Shown: positions 15,589-25,719, numbered from the stretch's first letter. The stretch is DNA of 64,000 nt from Bacteroidota bacterium (GCA_023428755.1 JAEYWX010000015.1:248001-312000); one strand, 5' to 3'. Notes: a model not told the origin generated them from the letters alone. Program-made: numbers and translations.

Positions 15589-16505
15589 TGCATCAGATCA
15601 ACTACATACCTCACGCAGAACTTGATAAACAAAAATGGGATGCCTGTATTGAGCAATCAGGTAATGGATTGATTTACGCCTACTCCTGGTATCTCGATGC
15701 GATGTGTAATGACTGGGATGCATTGGTGATGAATGATTACGAAGCAGTGATGCCGCTTACCCACAATAAAAAATATGGAATCCACTATTTATATCAACCC
15801 TATTTCTGTGCCAGCCTTGGTGTATTTTCAAAGCAATCGTTAAGTGCAGTTTTGATCGAAGCCTTCCTGCACAAAATTCCAAAACGCTACAAGTACATTG
15901 ATATTTACCTGAATCATCAAAACCTGTTTCCGATTCAAGGTTTCCCAATGACAGAGCGTGTTAATTATACACTGTCATTGAACAGGCAATACAATGAAAT
16001 TGCAAACGATTACCGAACCAACCTGAAGCGGAATATTAAAAAAGCCGAACAAAGCGGATTGCTTGCAACAGAAGACATAGAACTTGATGAAATTCTTACG
16101 TTGGCGGGTGAAACCATGCAGCGTGTATCTTCCATCAGCAGCGACGAGTTACATCGGTTTCGGAATATTTATGCAGCTGCAAAAAAAAACAAACAGGCCG
16201 AACTGATCGGCATTTATTCTCCTTCGAATGAATTACTGGCATCGGCTGTATTTTTATTTTCACACAACCGCTGGTATTATATTTTGGTAGGCAATCATCC
16301 CAATGGAAAAACATTGGGTGCTTCGCATTATCTCATCGACCGTTTCATCAACAAACATGCGGGAACAAATACAATCCTCGATTTTGAAGGAAGTGATATT
16401 CGCAATCTTGCATTTTTTTACAGCAGTTATGGCGCTGTTGAAGAGCGCTACCCTGTTTTGCGCATGAACCAGCTGCCGAAATTATTGAAGTGGCTGAAGA
16501 AATGA
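15588..16505 (+). CDS. FemAB/GNAT-like acyltransferase family protein
   Basis: A 305-residue cytoplasmic protein with the two-lobed GNAT look of FemAB and peptidoglycan-bridge-like enzymes. An NLKRNIKKAEQSG segment lies near residue 145, followed by a second lobe with ELIGIYSPSNELLASAVFLF, GASHYLIDRFI and DFEGSDIRNLAFFYSSYG. These match proteins described as GNAT family N-acetyltransferase in Bacteroidota. The acyl donor and target are unknown. The one-base overlap with the M1 peptidase implies coupled translation. Confidence 0.75.
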   Translation: MHQINYIPHAELDKQKWDACIEQSGNGLIYAYSWYLDAMCNDWDALVMNDYEAVMPLTHNKKYGIHYLYQPYFCASLGVFSKQSLSAVLIEAFLHKIPKRYKYIDIYLNHQNLFPIQGFPMTERVNYTLSLNRQYNEIANDYRTNLKRNIKKAEQSGLLATEDIELDEILTLAGETMQRVSSISSDELHRFRNIYAAAKKNKQAELIGIYSPSNELLASAVFLFSHNRWYYILVGNHPNGKTLGASHYLIDRFINKHAGTNTILDFEGSDIRNLAFFYSSYGAVEERYPVLRMNQLPKLLKWLKK

Positions 16506-16588
16506 GTGATGATATATGAATGATGAGTGATCAGTAATGAGTCATGAGCGTTCTTTGACTTCGTTCATGATCAAAGGAAAGAAACTCA

Positions 16589-17254
16589 TCAGCCTTCCAG
16601 AATTTTCTCCGCAATCACTAAATCAATCGGATTGGTGATCTTAATATTTGTTTCATCGCCTTGTACCAATGTTACTTTTAATCCAAACGCCTCTACCACA
16701 TTTGCTTCATCGGTAAACCATGGTTTGTAATCAATGGCAAAAGCAGGTAATAAAATTTTGCTGTGGAATGTTTGTGGAGTTTGTACCAGACGAAGCTTTG
16801 AACGGTCAACGGGATCGTTGCCTTCTTCAGTAATCATCCGCACACTGTCACGGCATTCGATAGCAGGCACTGCAGTTCCACTTTCTAAAGCGGTGGTATA
16901 ACAACGTTGGATCAGCTCTTCTTTTACGAGGCAACGCACACCATCATGCACAAAAATAATTGACTCTTCTTCTACCAGCTTTAATCCGTTTTGTACAGAA
17001 TGAAAACGTGTTTCACCGCCAACCGTCAACTGAATTCGTTGGGCGTCAAAAAAGCCATCTACAATTTCTTTACCCAGTTCCAGGTGTTCTTCCGGCAACA
17101 CAATAATAATAGTACAGCCCGGCAATGCATTTAAAAACGCATTGATGGTATAGTAGAGTACCGGTTTATTTTTCAACAACAAGAATTGCTTCGGCAATAC
17201 AGAACCCATTCGCTTACCGGCCCCGCCGGCCACAATTACAACATATGTTTGCAT
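16589..17254 (-). CDS. ispD: 2-C-methyl-D-erythritol 4-phosphate cytidylyltransferase
   Basis: A 221-residue enzyme of the non-mevalonate isoprenoid pathway (MEP + CTP to CDP-ME). The nucleotide loop VAGGAGKRMGSVLPKQF is at residues 8-24, FVHDGVRCLV near 103 and RLVQTPQTF near 156; TDEANVVEAFG and GDETNIKIT follow. Length matches the family. It is followed in this window by dxr at 45.9 kb, the preceding pathway step, not linked in an operon. A -7 box lies only 5 nt before the ATG, so the transcript may be leaderless. Confidence 0.95.
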   Translation of the reverse strand: MQTYVVIVAGGAGKRMGSVLPKQFLLLKNKPVLYYTINAFLNALPGCTIIIVLPEEHLELGKEIVDGFFDAQRIQLTVGGETRFHSVQNGLKLVEEESIIFVHDGVRCLVKEELIQRCYTTALESGTAVPAIECRDSVRMITEEGNDPVDRSKLRLVQTPQTFHSKILLPAFAIDYKPWFTDEANVVEAFGLKVTLVQGDETNIKITNPIDLVIAEKILEG

Positions 17255-17259
17255 AGCAG

Positions 17260-17267
17260 CAAAGATA
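17260..17267 (-). promoter_or_regulatory. -7 box of ispD (TATCTTTG), 5 nt from the ATG
   Basis: The minus strand reads TATCTTTG, then 5 nt, then ATG. With transcription starting about 6-8 nt past the box, the start codon would be at the mRNA 5' end. Confidence 0.5.
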
Positions 17268-17278
17268 AGAGAGAGTTT

Positions 17279-18208
17279 TTACCTGTAAATAGCGATTTGC
17301 TTTTCGCCCTGATTGTTTTGCATGGCACGATACATGCCTTCGCTGTTAAAGATCATTGCAGTATTTCCATTTGCATCTACACCAATCATTCCACCTTCGC
17401 CCTGCAACTTTACTAATTTATCCAGTGTAACTTTTTCCATTGCCTGCTGCAGACTCATGCCTTTGTATTCCATAAGGCAACTTACATCGTATGCTGCAAC
17501 CGCACGCAAAAACAATTCGCCATGTCCTGTACAGGAAATTGCACAGGTTTGATTATTGGCATATGTACCGGCACCTAGGACAGGTGTATCGCCAATACGA
17601 TTGAAATTTTTATTCGTCATGCCGCCGGTACTTGTTGCAGCAGCCAGGTTACCGTTTGCATCGCAGGCAACGGCACCGACCGTTCCAAACTTTTTTTCGA
17701 TTTGAATATTATGATCCAGTGAAGTAACATCTTCGTTCTTTACCATCTGCCATTGATCATAACGAAACTGCGAAAAGAAATATGCTTCCTCCTCGAGTTG
17801 CAGCTGGTGTTGCCTTGCAAAGTGCAATGCACCATCACCACACAACATTACATGTTCACTTTTTTCCATGATCAGTTTTGCAAGCAGTACCGGATTCTTA
17901 ACGCTGCTGACACCAGCCACTGCACCGGCATCCAATGTTTGTCCATCCATAATAGCAGCATCCATTTCATGGCGTCCTGTTTTGGTAAACACCGATCCTC
18001 TGCCTGCATTAAAAAGAATACAATCTTCCAATGATACGACCGCTGCTGTTACTGCATCCAGGGCAGTTCCGCCCTTGCTGAGTATTTCGTATCCGCTATG
18101 CAATGCATCCTCCAGCCCTTTGTTGTAAGCCGCTTCCATTTCTGCTGTCAGATCTTTTCGCAGAATGGTACCCGCACCCCCATGAATCGCAATGGAAAAT
18201 TTATTCAT
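17279..18208 (-). CDS. iaaA: Isoaspartyl peptidase/L-asparaginase (Ntn hydrolase)
   Basis: A 309-residue type 2 asparaginase. It has the N-terminal IHGGAGT motif, GGTALDAV, NAGRGSVFT and MDAAIMDG. The self-cleavage site is before Thr in KKFGTVGAVACD (about residue 176), which becomes the catalytic N-terminal nucleophile; STGGMTNK and GAGTYANN complete the active site. There is no signal peptide, so it is cytoplasmic. It hydrolyses isoaspartyl dipeptides and asparagine. It is encoded upstream of ispD with a 24-nt gap. Confidence 0.93.
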   Translation of the reverse strand: MNKFSIAIHGGAGTILRKDLTAEMEAAYNKGLEDALHSGYEILSKGGTALDAVTAAVVSLEDCILFNAGRGSVFTKTGRHEMDAAIMDGQTLDAGAVAGVSSVKNPVLLAKLIMEKSEHVMLCGDGALHFARQHQLQLEEEAYFFSQFRYDQWQMVKNEDVTSLDHNIQIEKKFGTVGAVACDANGNLAAATSTGGMTNKNFNRIGDTPVLGAGTYANNQTCAISCTGHGELFLRAVAAYDVSCLMEYKGMSLQQAMEKVTLDKLVKLQGEGGMIGVDANGNTAMIFNSEGMYRAMQNNQGEKQIAIYR

Positions 18209-18441
18209 ATCACATTCTATCTAATAACTGTCAAAAATAAACAATAATGAATAATCGAAACTTTCATAAAAAGAACAACGTTTCTTGAGAGCTTACATTC
18301 AAACGACAAATCATTTTAACACAAAAAAAAGTAAATATCGGATGACCGGCGGTTGTTACTAGGCTATAAAATATTTCTTTAACTGTTAACTATGATAAAC
18401 ATCTGGATTGAAAACATAACACTGAATAGATGTCTTTTTCA

Positions 18442-18472
18442 AAAAAAAAGCAACCTTTACAGGTTGCCTTTT
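18442..18472 (-). terminator. Terminator at the end of the sialoglycan locus
   Basis: GCAACCT (18450-18456) pairs with AGGTTGC (18461-18467). On the minus strand the hairpin is followed by nine T. It lies 300 bp past the last hexosaminidase gene and is the first such signal there. Confidence 0.85.
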
Positions 18473-18548
18473 AATAGTGGAAAACAGAGAACGAAATTTG
18501 AACCAACTAAAGGACGATTTTATATTATTAGCCGACCTAAATCTAAGC

Positions 18549-18773
18549 TTACACTGTCAACGAATGCCGATTCAATTCATCTTTCAACTGAAAAGCCTTC
18601 TTTAATTCTTTTCTAAGCGGCGTTATCACAAGTTCATGAAAAGCCGAATTGATTGCCGGTAATTTCCTTAAACCATTCCAATTACTTATTATAATAGAAT
18701 CATCAAAAATTCTTTTGTTGACAAGCTCAACCCACAAATTCCCATTTTTTACTGAACGGATTGCTGAAATGAA
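18549..18773 (-). other. Open frame continuing after the GH20 stop codon
   Basis: After the TAG of the GH20 gene the same frame stays open for 74 codons to TAA at 18549. The peptide (VELVNKRIFDDS and PLRKELKKAFQL segments) looks protein-like, but no family is recognised. No ATG is present; a TTG at 18737 is the best start. It may be a gene remnant, a small gene or chance. Confidence 0.25.
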
Positions 18774-21083
18774 CTATTCTACTTCCAGTTCATCAGCAAA
18801 GGTCCATGCAGGTTTTCCTTCACCCGGATGGCCTTTCGGACATGCCTCTAATGTAAATGCTGTTACACGCACATAACGGGCATAGGTTGCTGCAAACTTT
18901 GCTGTGAAATCTTTGATAGTAAGCGCAAGTGTATTTACAGGTACATCATTCTGCACGGTTGCTACTTCTGTGAATGTTTTTCCATCAACCGATACTTCAA
19001 ACTTTACTGCTGTTGGCAAAAAGATCCAGTCACGGTAATGCTGCAAACAACCCAGCGAAATACGGCTGATATTTTTTTCTGTACCTAAGTCAACCGTTGC
19101 AATTAGATTGTTTTTGTTGAAGCCATGCCAGAATTTGTTTACTGCAGACTTACCTCTTACGCCATCGGTTAAGGAATTGATCCCATCGGCCATGTAAGAG
19201 CGTGAAGGTTGATACACATACTGCACGTTTGCGCCAACTGCTTTGTGCATCACAAAACGTTGCTCAACGGGTTGCAGGTTCATGATCTTTCCATTCTGCA
19301 TGGTGACAGCACGAATTGTTTGTGTACTTTCTACTGCAATTGGCTTTGTGTACACTGTACTTGAAATGGTTGGCACTGTACCATCGGTTGTATAAAGAAT
19401 CGAAGCGGTTGGTACTTCCGAAAACAACGCTACTTCCAGTTTGCCATTTTTTGCAGCAGGTTTTATATCAACTGTAAAGTTGCCCGGCGAATAATGCAAA
19501 CCTTTTGCATCAAATGCTTTGAAATGAAACTGCAAACGTCTGCTGAAATCATTCCAGTTTTTTGTTGCAGCAGGTGACCATACTGTTTCTGCCAATGCCA
19601 ACATACGTGGCAACACCATGTATTCAAGATGTTCGGCAGTAGAAATATATTCTGTCCACACATTGCCTTGCGCACCCAACACATATTTGTGTTGCTCTGC
19701 ACTCAACTCTTTTGGTATCGGTTCATAATCGTACACTTTCTTTACGGTGTTAAAACCTCCGATCGCCAATGGCTCACCTTCCGGTCCTGCCTGGTAATGA
19801 TCGAAGTAACAAGGCGAACCGGGTGTCATCACCACATCATGATGCATCTTTGCTGCTTCAATACCACCGGCTTCACCACGCCAGCTCATCACCGTCGCTT
19901 CAGGCGCTAATCCACCTTCCAGTATTTCATCCCAGCCAATCATTTTTCGTTTTTTGCTGACGATGAATTTCTCCATGCGTTTAATAAAATAACTCTGCAG
20001 TTCTTCTTCGTTCTTCAATCCTTCTTTTTTTATACGAGCCTGGCAACGTTCACATTTTTTCCATGGACCTTTATCCACTTCATCACCACCAATATGAATG
20101 TATGTTGAAGGAAACAAAGCGATCACTTCCGTTAACACATCCTGCAAAAACGAAAACACTTCTTCGTTACCTGCACAATAATTCGACGACATGTTGTTGT
20201 AGTTACCACCTGTTAACGGCAGCTGCGGCTGCTGTGTACAACTCAGTTGCGGATAAGCTGCAATGGCCGATGCCACATGCCCGGGCATTTCTATTTCAGG
20301 AACTACTGTTACGTTTCTTGCTTTGGCGTATGCAACAATTTCTTTTACCTGCTCCTGCGTGTAGTAGCCACCGTAAGTTGCTGCTTCGCCGGGTTGTGCC
20401 TGCGGACGGCTGCCCCACACTTTATCATTCTGATCTACACGCCATGCACCTGTTGATGTAAGGTTTGGATATTTTTTGATTTCAATACGCCAGCCCTGAT
20501 CATCCACCAAATGCCAGTGAAACGTATTCATCTTGTACATCGCCATGAGGTTGATGTATTGTTTCACCACATCAGCTGAAAAGAAATGACGGCTCACATC
20601 CAAATGCATCCCCCTCCATTTAAAACGTGGCTCATCGTTTACCTGCATACAAGGAACCTGCAGCGCTGCATTGGTGCGCACCTGGGGCAATGTTTGCAGC
20701 ACCGATTGAATGCCATAAAAAATTCCGGCATAGCTGCTTGCTTTTATCTGAATGAGTGACGGCGTAACCGTTAAGCTGTAGGCTTCGAGCTTGAATTCTG
20801 TTTGTGCAGCAAGAATGAATTCTACTTTTTTTGCCGCCGGTTTATTTTGCTGCAAGGCAATACCTGAAACATCTTTTACAGCGTTGAGGAAAAAATCAAC
20901 TGCCGGTTTTAATGCAGCCTGCGAAGCATTGAACTGTACAGAAGTATTTTTATCGATGATAAAATTTCCTTCGTTCAGTTTTAATTCAACCGGCTGCGGA
21001 ATAATAAATACCTGTTGCGCAAACATGGTTAACGGACAAGCAAGTAACAGCAGGAACTTTATAAATTTTAAAGACATAATCAA
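18774..21083 (-). CDS. Beta-N-acetylhexosaminidase, GH20 with C-terminal binding domains
   Basis: A 769-residue secreted enzyme that removes terminal GlcNAc or GalNAc. A signal peptide ends at about 22 (TMFAQ); an ATG two codons downstream is an equal start. Residues 25-150 form the GH20b domain and 152-500 the barrel, with WRGMHLDVSRHFF and the catalytic Asp-Glu pair in HIGGDEV (about 335). A chitobiase-type domain (ILYTTDGTVPT) spans about 550-615, and a discoidin-like domain (VDLGTEKNISRI) about 640-765, probably binding sugar. It is the last gene of the sialoglycan operon, 15 nt after its neighbour. Confidence 0.95.
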   Translation of the reverse strand: MIMSLKFIKFLLLLACPLTMFAQQVFIIPQPVELKLNEGNFIIDKNTSVQFNASQAALKPAVDFFLNAVKDVSGIALQQNKPAAKKVEFILAAQTEFKLEAYSLTVTPSLIQIKASSYAGIFYGIQSVLQTLPQVRTNAALQVPCMQVNDEPRFKWRGMHLDVSRHFFSADVVKQYINLMAMYKMNTFHWHLVDDQGWRIEIKKYPNLTSTGAWRVDQNDKVWGSRPQAQPGEAATYGGYYTQEQVKEIVAYAKARNVTVVPEIEMPGHVASAIAAYPQLSCTQQPQLPLTGGNYNNMSSNYCAGNEEVFSFLQDVLTEVIALFPSTYIHIGGDEVDKGPWKKCERCQARIKKEGLKNEEELQSYFIKRMEKFIVSKKRKMIGWDEILEGGLAPEATVMSWRGEAGGIEAAKMHHDVVMTPGSPCYFDHYQAGPEGEPLAIGGFNTVKKVYDYEPIPKELSAEQHKYVLGAQGNVWTEYISTAEHLEYMVLPRMLALAETVWSPAATKNWNDFSRRLQFHFKAFDAKGLHYSPGNFTVDIKPAAKNGKLEVALFSEVPTASILYTTDGTVPTISSTVYTKPIAVESTQTIRAVTMQNGKIMNLQPVEQRFVMHKAVGANVQYVYQPSRSYMADGINSLTDGVRGKSAVNKFWHGFNKNNLIATVDLGTEKNISRISLGCLQHYRDWIFLPTAVKFEVSVDGKTFTEVATVQNDVPVNTLALTIKDFTAKFAATYARYVRVTAFTLEACPKGHPGEGKPAWTFADELEVE

Positions 21084-21098
21084 TACGTGTTTATTTAT

Positions 21099-23696
21099 TT
21101 AAAATTGAACAGGCGCAAACGTAAACATCAATTTCACCGGGTTTTGCCAGTCTTTTCCTTTAAAGCTGCCAACTGGCGCTTTGACCAATACAATATTCCA
21201 ACCCTTCTTTAAAAAAATAGTTGTTGGTGTACGGTACTCATACCCTTCATCTGCCAATGGCAATTCGCTGTTTCCTTTTTGTCCCGCATGTTTCCATTGC
21301 GGTGCAGGAATCAACTGCCCGTTTACCCACACTGCACTTTGTTTGTTATCCCAGGCATTTGCAGGCGGTGCATCCGTTGAAGGTGAACGGGACAAATTAT
21401 TAAAGCCAATCCAGAAGGATTGTTCTCCTTCTTCATCACTCCAGATTCTTGTTGTGGCATACCAGGTAGTACTGTCTTCTGGATTTGGCACAGCTCCTTT
21501 AATTAATGGTGCCCACCAATGACGAAGTACTACTGTTGCTCCAACCTGTTCCAATGTTGGTTTTGTTTTGTCTGCGTCAAAACCTTTTTGTTCCGGTGAA
21601 AATTGTTTGGACAGATCACCTTTGTTATCAAACGGCCCGAACAATTTCCATACAAGATGCGACTGTTTGGTATAGGGAAATGAAAGATTGGAAAAACATT
21701 GTTGCTGATGATCGAGTAAACGATTTTCAAATGCAGCAAATGCATTTGCGCTTGCGGTATTTGGTTCGCCGATATTTGCTACCCAACCATCAATACCTCC
21801 ACCCTGCCAGCTGCGTTCTGCAAATGCAAGCATCGAAGGGTAAACAGGATTCATGTTGAGTATATCTTCTTCTTTACTTACGGCCCTGTCGTGCCACATA
21901 CAAATGGTGCCGCCGAGTGTTGTTGCATCACCTTTTTCTTTATCAGCAATTTTGCGGTTGAAGATGGTGGTGACAGCTTCATGCGGATCCATATGATTCA
22001 GATACAGATGCCGAGAGTCAATAAACTGAATTTTATTATCCGAAGAAAGATGCGCATTATCATCCATCCACAATTGACGAATGGTACTGTTGCTGAAATT
22101 ACCGCCGGGTTGCCAGCCGATCACTTTCTTACCAAAGCTTTCAATGTAGGCTGTTACTTCCGGAACAAAATTTTTATTGGTGATTTTTACCTCATCTGCA
22201 CCAATATGGATATATGGCACATCATACGTTGTAATAAACTCTTTGAGAATATTTTTCACAATGATCAATCCACTGTCACTCTGCATATCGGTTTTCATCG
22301 CACGTTTAAATGCTGCACTATGGCCAGGCATATCGATCTCGGGTACAAATGTGATATGGCGCTCTTTGCAATAGTTGATCAGCTCTTTGATCTCTGCTTC
22401 GCTGTAGTACATGCCTTTGTTCCGCAGCATGTGTTCGGGAGCAGTAAGTTGCGGATATTGTTTGCTGGCGATGCGCCATGCAATATCTTCTGTTGCATGA
22501 AAATGAAAAATGTTGAGTTTGTTGGCAGCCATTACATCGATCTGCTGTTTCAGTAAAGACATCGATAGATAATTCCTTCCCACATCAATCATATAACCTC
22601 GCCAGCTGAAGGCAGGCCAATCGGTAATACTCACCGCATCAACCATGCTGCCATCACGCAATAATTGTTTCAGCGTTTGTATACCATTGAAAATACCGTG
22701 TGCAGTATTAGCTATAAGCTTAATGCTTGTTTCATTTACATCAAGTTGGTAAGCTTCATTTTCATTTTGTGCTGACTTCACTTTTCCTAAGTCAACTTCA
22801 ATAAACGATTCACCGGCAGTTGCCTTATCAGTCAACTTCATTTCCCAACCGATCGATTGAAAGTACTGCTGCAGTTGTGTTGCTTCTTTCTGCAGACGTT
22901 TATCATTCACTACAGTCGTTTTGCAATTATACAAAGCAAACATTCCCTGCTTCCATTGTACTTGCTGCGGCTGTGGTATCAATGCCGGCTTTAGTTGCAG
23001 ATCATACACATACGGATAAATAATGTGCTTCCATAACTGGTATGCATTGCCCATCAGATGCAAACCATCATTGCTTAACTCCGGTTTCAACTTACCGTTT
23101 TCGTTACTGAACACACTGTGCAAGTCAACATACTGATAGTGATGAGCAGCAGCATTTTTTTTCAATTGCTCGTTTACTTTCTTAATGAGTTCAGTATTCT
23201 TTGTACGTCCTGTAAACTTGCCATACAATTCGTTCACCGGCAGAATACTCTGCACATACAGTGTTGTTTTAGGCGATTGTTGTTTTACATAATCAGCGAT
23301 CAGCAACATATTCTTCAGCACACTATCAGCGCTGATGCCTCTTGCCAAATCATTTGTACCAATCAATAAAAAAATCTTTGCAGGCTTTCGGTTAGTTACC
23401 ACATCTAAGCGATGTAACACACCTGCTGTTATATCTCCACTAATACCCTGGTTCTTCATGCGCACATCATTGAACAATTGTGCCCACTCTGCACCATCGG
23501 TTATACTGTTACCCAGAAAAACAATTTCATTTTTGGTAACCGGCATCAGCTTAAAAAATGAAACACGCTGATGATAGTAAGTCGAGAACAGGCTATCGTG
23601 CAACAAAGGCAACTTTACCTGTGACAACCCGGTATTAAAAGAAAACAATACTCCAAGAAGCAGGAGTAAACTTATTTTGTTGCGATTGAATTTCAT
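21099..23696 (-). CDS. SGNH hydrolase fused to GH20 hexosaminidase
   Basis: An 865-residue exported two-enzyme protein. After a signal peptide (residues 1-25) comes an SGNH/GDSL esterase with all blocks: FLGNSITDG (Ser, about 60), GISGDIT (Gly), GTNDLA (Asn) and DGLHL (Asp and His, about 208). From about 240 a GH20b domain begins (LIPQPQQVQW), then a barrel with WRGYMIDVGRNY and the catalytic Asp-Glu in HIGADEV (about 498). The last 190 residues are a beta domain. The fusion suggests that O-acetyl removal and hexosamine release act on the same glycan. It lies 2 nt from the GH2 gene, so they are cotranscribed. Confidence 0.92.
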   Translation of the reverse strand: MKFNRNKISLLLLLGVLFSFNTGLSQVKLPLLHDSLFSTYYHQRVSFFKLMPVTKNEIVFLGNSITDGAEWAQLFNDVRMKNQGISGDITAGVLHRLDVVTNRKPAKIFLLIGTNDLARGISADSVLKNMLLIADYVKQQSPKTTLYVQSILPVNELYGKFTGRTKNTELIKKVNEQLKKNAAAHHYQYVDLHSVFSNENGKLKPELSNDGLHLMGNAYQLWKHIIYPYVYDLQLKPALIPQPQQVQWKQGMFALYNCKTTVVNDKRLQKEATQLQQYFQSIGWEMKLTDKATAGESFIEVDLGKVKSAQNENEAYQLDVNETSIKLIANTAHGIFNGIQTLKQLLRDGSMVDAVSITDWPAFSWRGYMIDVGRNYLSMSLLKQQIDVMAANKLNIFHFHATEDIAWRIASKQYPQLTAPEHMLRNKGMYYSEAEIKELINYCKERHITFVPEIDMPGHSAAFKRAMKTDMQSDSGLIIVKNILKEFITTYDVPYIHIGADEVKITNKNFVPEVTAYIESFGKKVIGWQPGGNFSNSTIRQLWMDDNAHLSSDNKIQFIDSRHLYLNHMDPHEAVTTIFNRKIADKEKGDATTLGGTICMWHDRAVSKEEDILNMNPVYPSMLAFAERSWQGGGIDGWVANIGEPNTASANAFAAFENRLLDHQQQCFSNLSFPYTKQSHLVWKLFGPFDNKGDLSKQFSPEQKGFDADKTKPTLEQVGATVVLRHWWAPLIKGAVPNPEDSTTWYATTRIWSDEEGEQSFWIGFNNLSRSPSTDAPPANAWDNKQSAVWVNGQLIPAPQWKHAGQKGNSELPLADEGYEYRTPTTIFLKKGWNIVLVKAPVGSFKGKDWQNPVKLMFTFAPVQF

Positions 23697-23698
23697 AA

Positions 23699-25714
23699 TT
23701 AAAACAGTTTCTGTGACACGACATAACCCGTTGGTCTTACAATGGTGATCACAGCTTTACCATTATAAAGGTCATCGATTTCAAAATCCAGTTTTTGTCC
23801 GGGTTTTAAATCCGGCAGTTCATACATTTTTCCACCAAGGTAATTTGTATCCGCTGAAACATACAGCTTATATCCTTTTACAATATGCTGCGGTAACCCA
23901 ATACTACCAAACAGCAACAAATTCAGTTTTCCTTTCTTCCAGTTGCGTACGCCCTGTACTTCTACCGGCGATGAAAGTTCACGCAATACTTTCATCGATG
24001 GTTTTGGTTTGCCGTACATATCGTACACACCATGTATGCGTCGGCGATATTTTGTTGTATCGGATGTGCCGGGATAATGAGTGCGGTAATCTGTCAGGTC
24101 AAAATAAATTGCACCTTCCACATAAGGTTTGTTTTCATAAATACTCATGTGATAGATGAGGTCTTCCACCCTACGTTCATCACCGCCTTTGAAATTGGGT
24201 TCGCACAAACCAAACTCCGAAATAAAAAATGGTTTATCCGGATAACTCAAATGCACACTGTCTAAATACGCACCGATCTTTCCACTCGGAATATCCCACC
24301 AGCTGCCACCATATTCATTCATCATTAAATAATCACCATCGTTTGCTGCATCGGGTGTAAAAGATGGATTGTTATAAAAGCCCTGCGTTAATGTGTTGCT
24401 CACATATGCAGTCATTCTAGTTGCATCCAGTTCACGTGAACGTTTGAGCAGATCAGCGATCATCTGTTTCATATCTGCAGAACGTCCACGCAATTCATTA
24501 CCCACGCCCCATGAAAAAATACTTGGATGATTGTACAGGTTGTTGATCATTCGCTCCAGTTGCAGCATCGCAATTGAACGGATGGTTTCGTTGGCAGGTG
24601 TTTCCGGTCCCCACAACGGTACTTCCTGTTGTACTAGAATGCCGTTGCGATCGCAGAAATCATAGAACAATTCATCCTGCTGAAAATGCTGACGGGTGAA
24701 AATGGCGTTCACATCTTTCATCAACTTGCAATGACGGATGATCTCTTCATCCGTTTCAGCAAAACCAAAATCAGGATTGCTTCCTGCCGTCCATTCAATG
24801 CCCATCAGTTTAACACGTTCGCCATTTAAAAACGTTTGACCGTTTTGCATCTTCAACTCACGAAAGCCAACTATTGTACCGATCTTATCAACTACTTTCT
24901 TTCCCTGCAAAACAGTTACTTCCACTTTGTACAGGTTCGGAAAATCGAAATGCCAGGGATGAACCGTAGGCAATGCAATTGTTGTAACGAGTTCATTGTT
25001 TTGCTGCTGTATAGCTGTAGCACCATCGTACACAATATTTTTTGTTGGCTGGTTCTCTTCGGTAATACGTACGTTCAATTTCAAACCGGCAGTTGCGTTT
25101 TTATCGAACCCTAATTTCAATTTTAATTCTCCTGCATTGGTTGCAACATTCAATGTTGGTTCGGCATGCAGATAATTAGCGGAGGGTTTATTGCTGACGA
25201 TGAGTGCCACTTTACGGATAAGCCCACCATCGTTCGGCCAATCGAAGGAATTTCCAAACGGCACTTTATTTTTACCATAATCATTGTTCACTGCAACGGT
25301 GATGATGTTTTCTTTGCCGTAATTCAGCTTACCATCAAGGTTTACATAAAATTTATTAAAGCCATCTCCAATATTCTCTTGCAGCTTCACACCGTTTACA
25401 TACACATAACAGGTGTGATTGACCGCACCAAACTGCAACAGCACCCGTTTGTTTTTCCATGCAGCAGGGACACTTAATTTTTGCTGATACCAACCCCATC
25501 CATAATGATTCTGGTTTTCATCTTCCACATTCCAGGTATGCGGCAGGTTTACTACACGGTTACCCGGGAGTGTTGCATTGAACCATTTGTTATTGAGTCC
25601 TTCTGCTTTTTTATCGATTGTAAAACGCCAGTTATTGTTCAAGGCAATTGTATCACGCTGACCAAACGCTGCCATACTCACTATGACCGCCAACAGGGTT
25701 AAAAAATTTTTCAT
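23699..25714 (-). CDS. Glycoside hydrolase family 2, probable beta-galactosidase
   Basis: A 671-residue secreted enzyme. Signal peptide 1-18; jelly-roll sugar-binding domain to about 175 (NLPHTWN, GWGWYQ); immunoglobulin-like domain to about 290; barrel with acid/base Glu in WGVGNELRGRS (about 403) and nucleophile Glu in FFISEFGL (about 505); a short C-terminal beta domain. In this setting a beta-galactosidase that removes galactose exposed after sialic acid release is likely; beta-glucuronidase or another GH2 activity cannot be excluded. It is 5 nt downstream of the acetylesterase gene. Confidence 0.92.
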   Translation of the reverse strand: MKNFLTLLAVIVSMAAFGQRDTIALNNNWRFTIDKKAEGLNNKWFNATLPGNRVVNLPHTWNVEDENQNHYGWGWYQQKLSVPAAWKNKRVLLQFGAVNHTCYVYVNGVKLQENIGDGFNKFYVNLDGKLNYGKENIITVAVNNDYGKNKVPFGNSFDWPNDGGLIRKVALIVSNKPSANYLHAEPTLNVATNAGELKLKLGFDKNATAGLKLNVRITEENQPTKNIVYDGATAIQQQNNELVTTIALPTVHPWHFDFPNLYKVEVTVLQGKKVVDKIGTIVGFRELKMQNGQTFLNGERVKLMGIEWTAGSNPDFGFAETDEEIIRHCKLMKDVNAIFTRQHFQQDELFYDFCDRNGILVQQEVPLWGPETPANETIRSIAMLQLERMINNLYNHPSIFSWGVGNELRGRSADMKQMIADLLKRSRELDATRMTAYVSNTLTQGFYNNPSFTPDAANDGDYLMMNEYGGSWWDIPSGKIGAYLDSVHLSYPDKPFFISEFGLCEPNFKGGDERRVEDLIYHMSIYENKPYVEGAIYFDLTDYRTHYPGTSDTTKYRRRIHGVYDMYGKPKPSMKVLRELSSPVEVQGVRNWKKGKLNLLLFGSIGLPQHIVKGYKLYVSADTNYLGGKMYELPDLKPGQKLDFEIDDLYNGKAVITIVRPTGYVVSQKLF

Positions 25715-25719
25715 GACTA

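Larger units (their letters stand above)
18209..18773. other. Intergenic region between iaaA and the sialoglycan locus
   Basis: It contains the iaaA upstream DNA, a strong terminator near 18450 and, at 18549-18773, an open minus-strand frame described separately. Nothing else is supported. Confidence 0.5.

Noticed and set aside
18392..18616. Plus-strand frame of 74 codons after iaaA
   Set aside because: It contains the terminator hairpin and has no family features.
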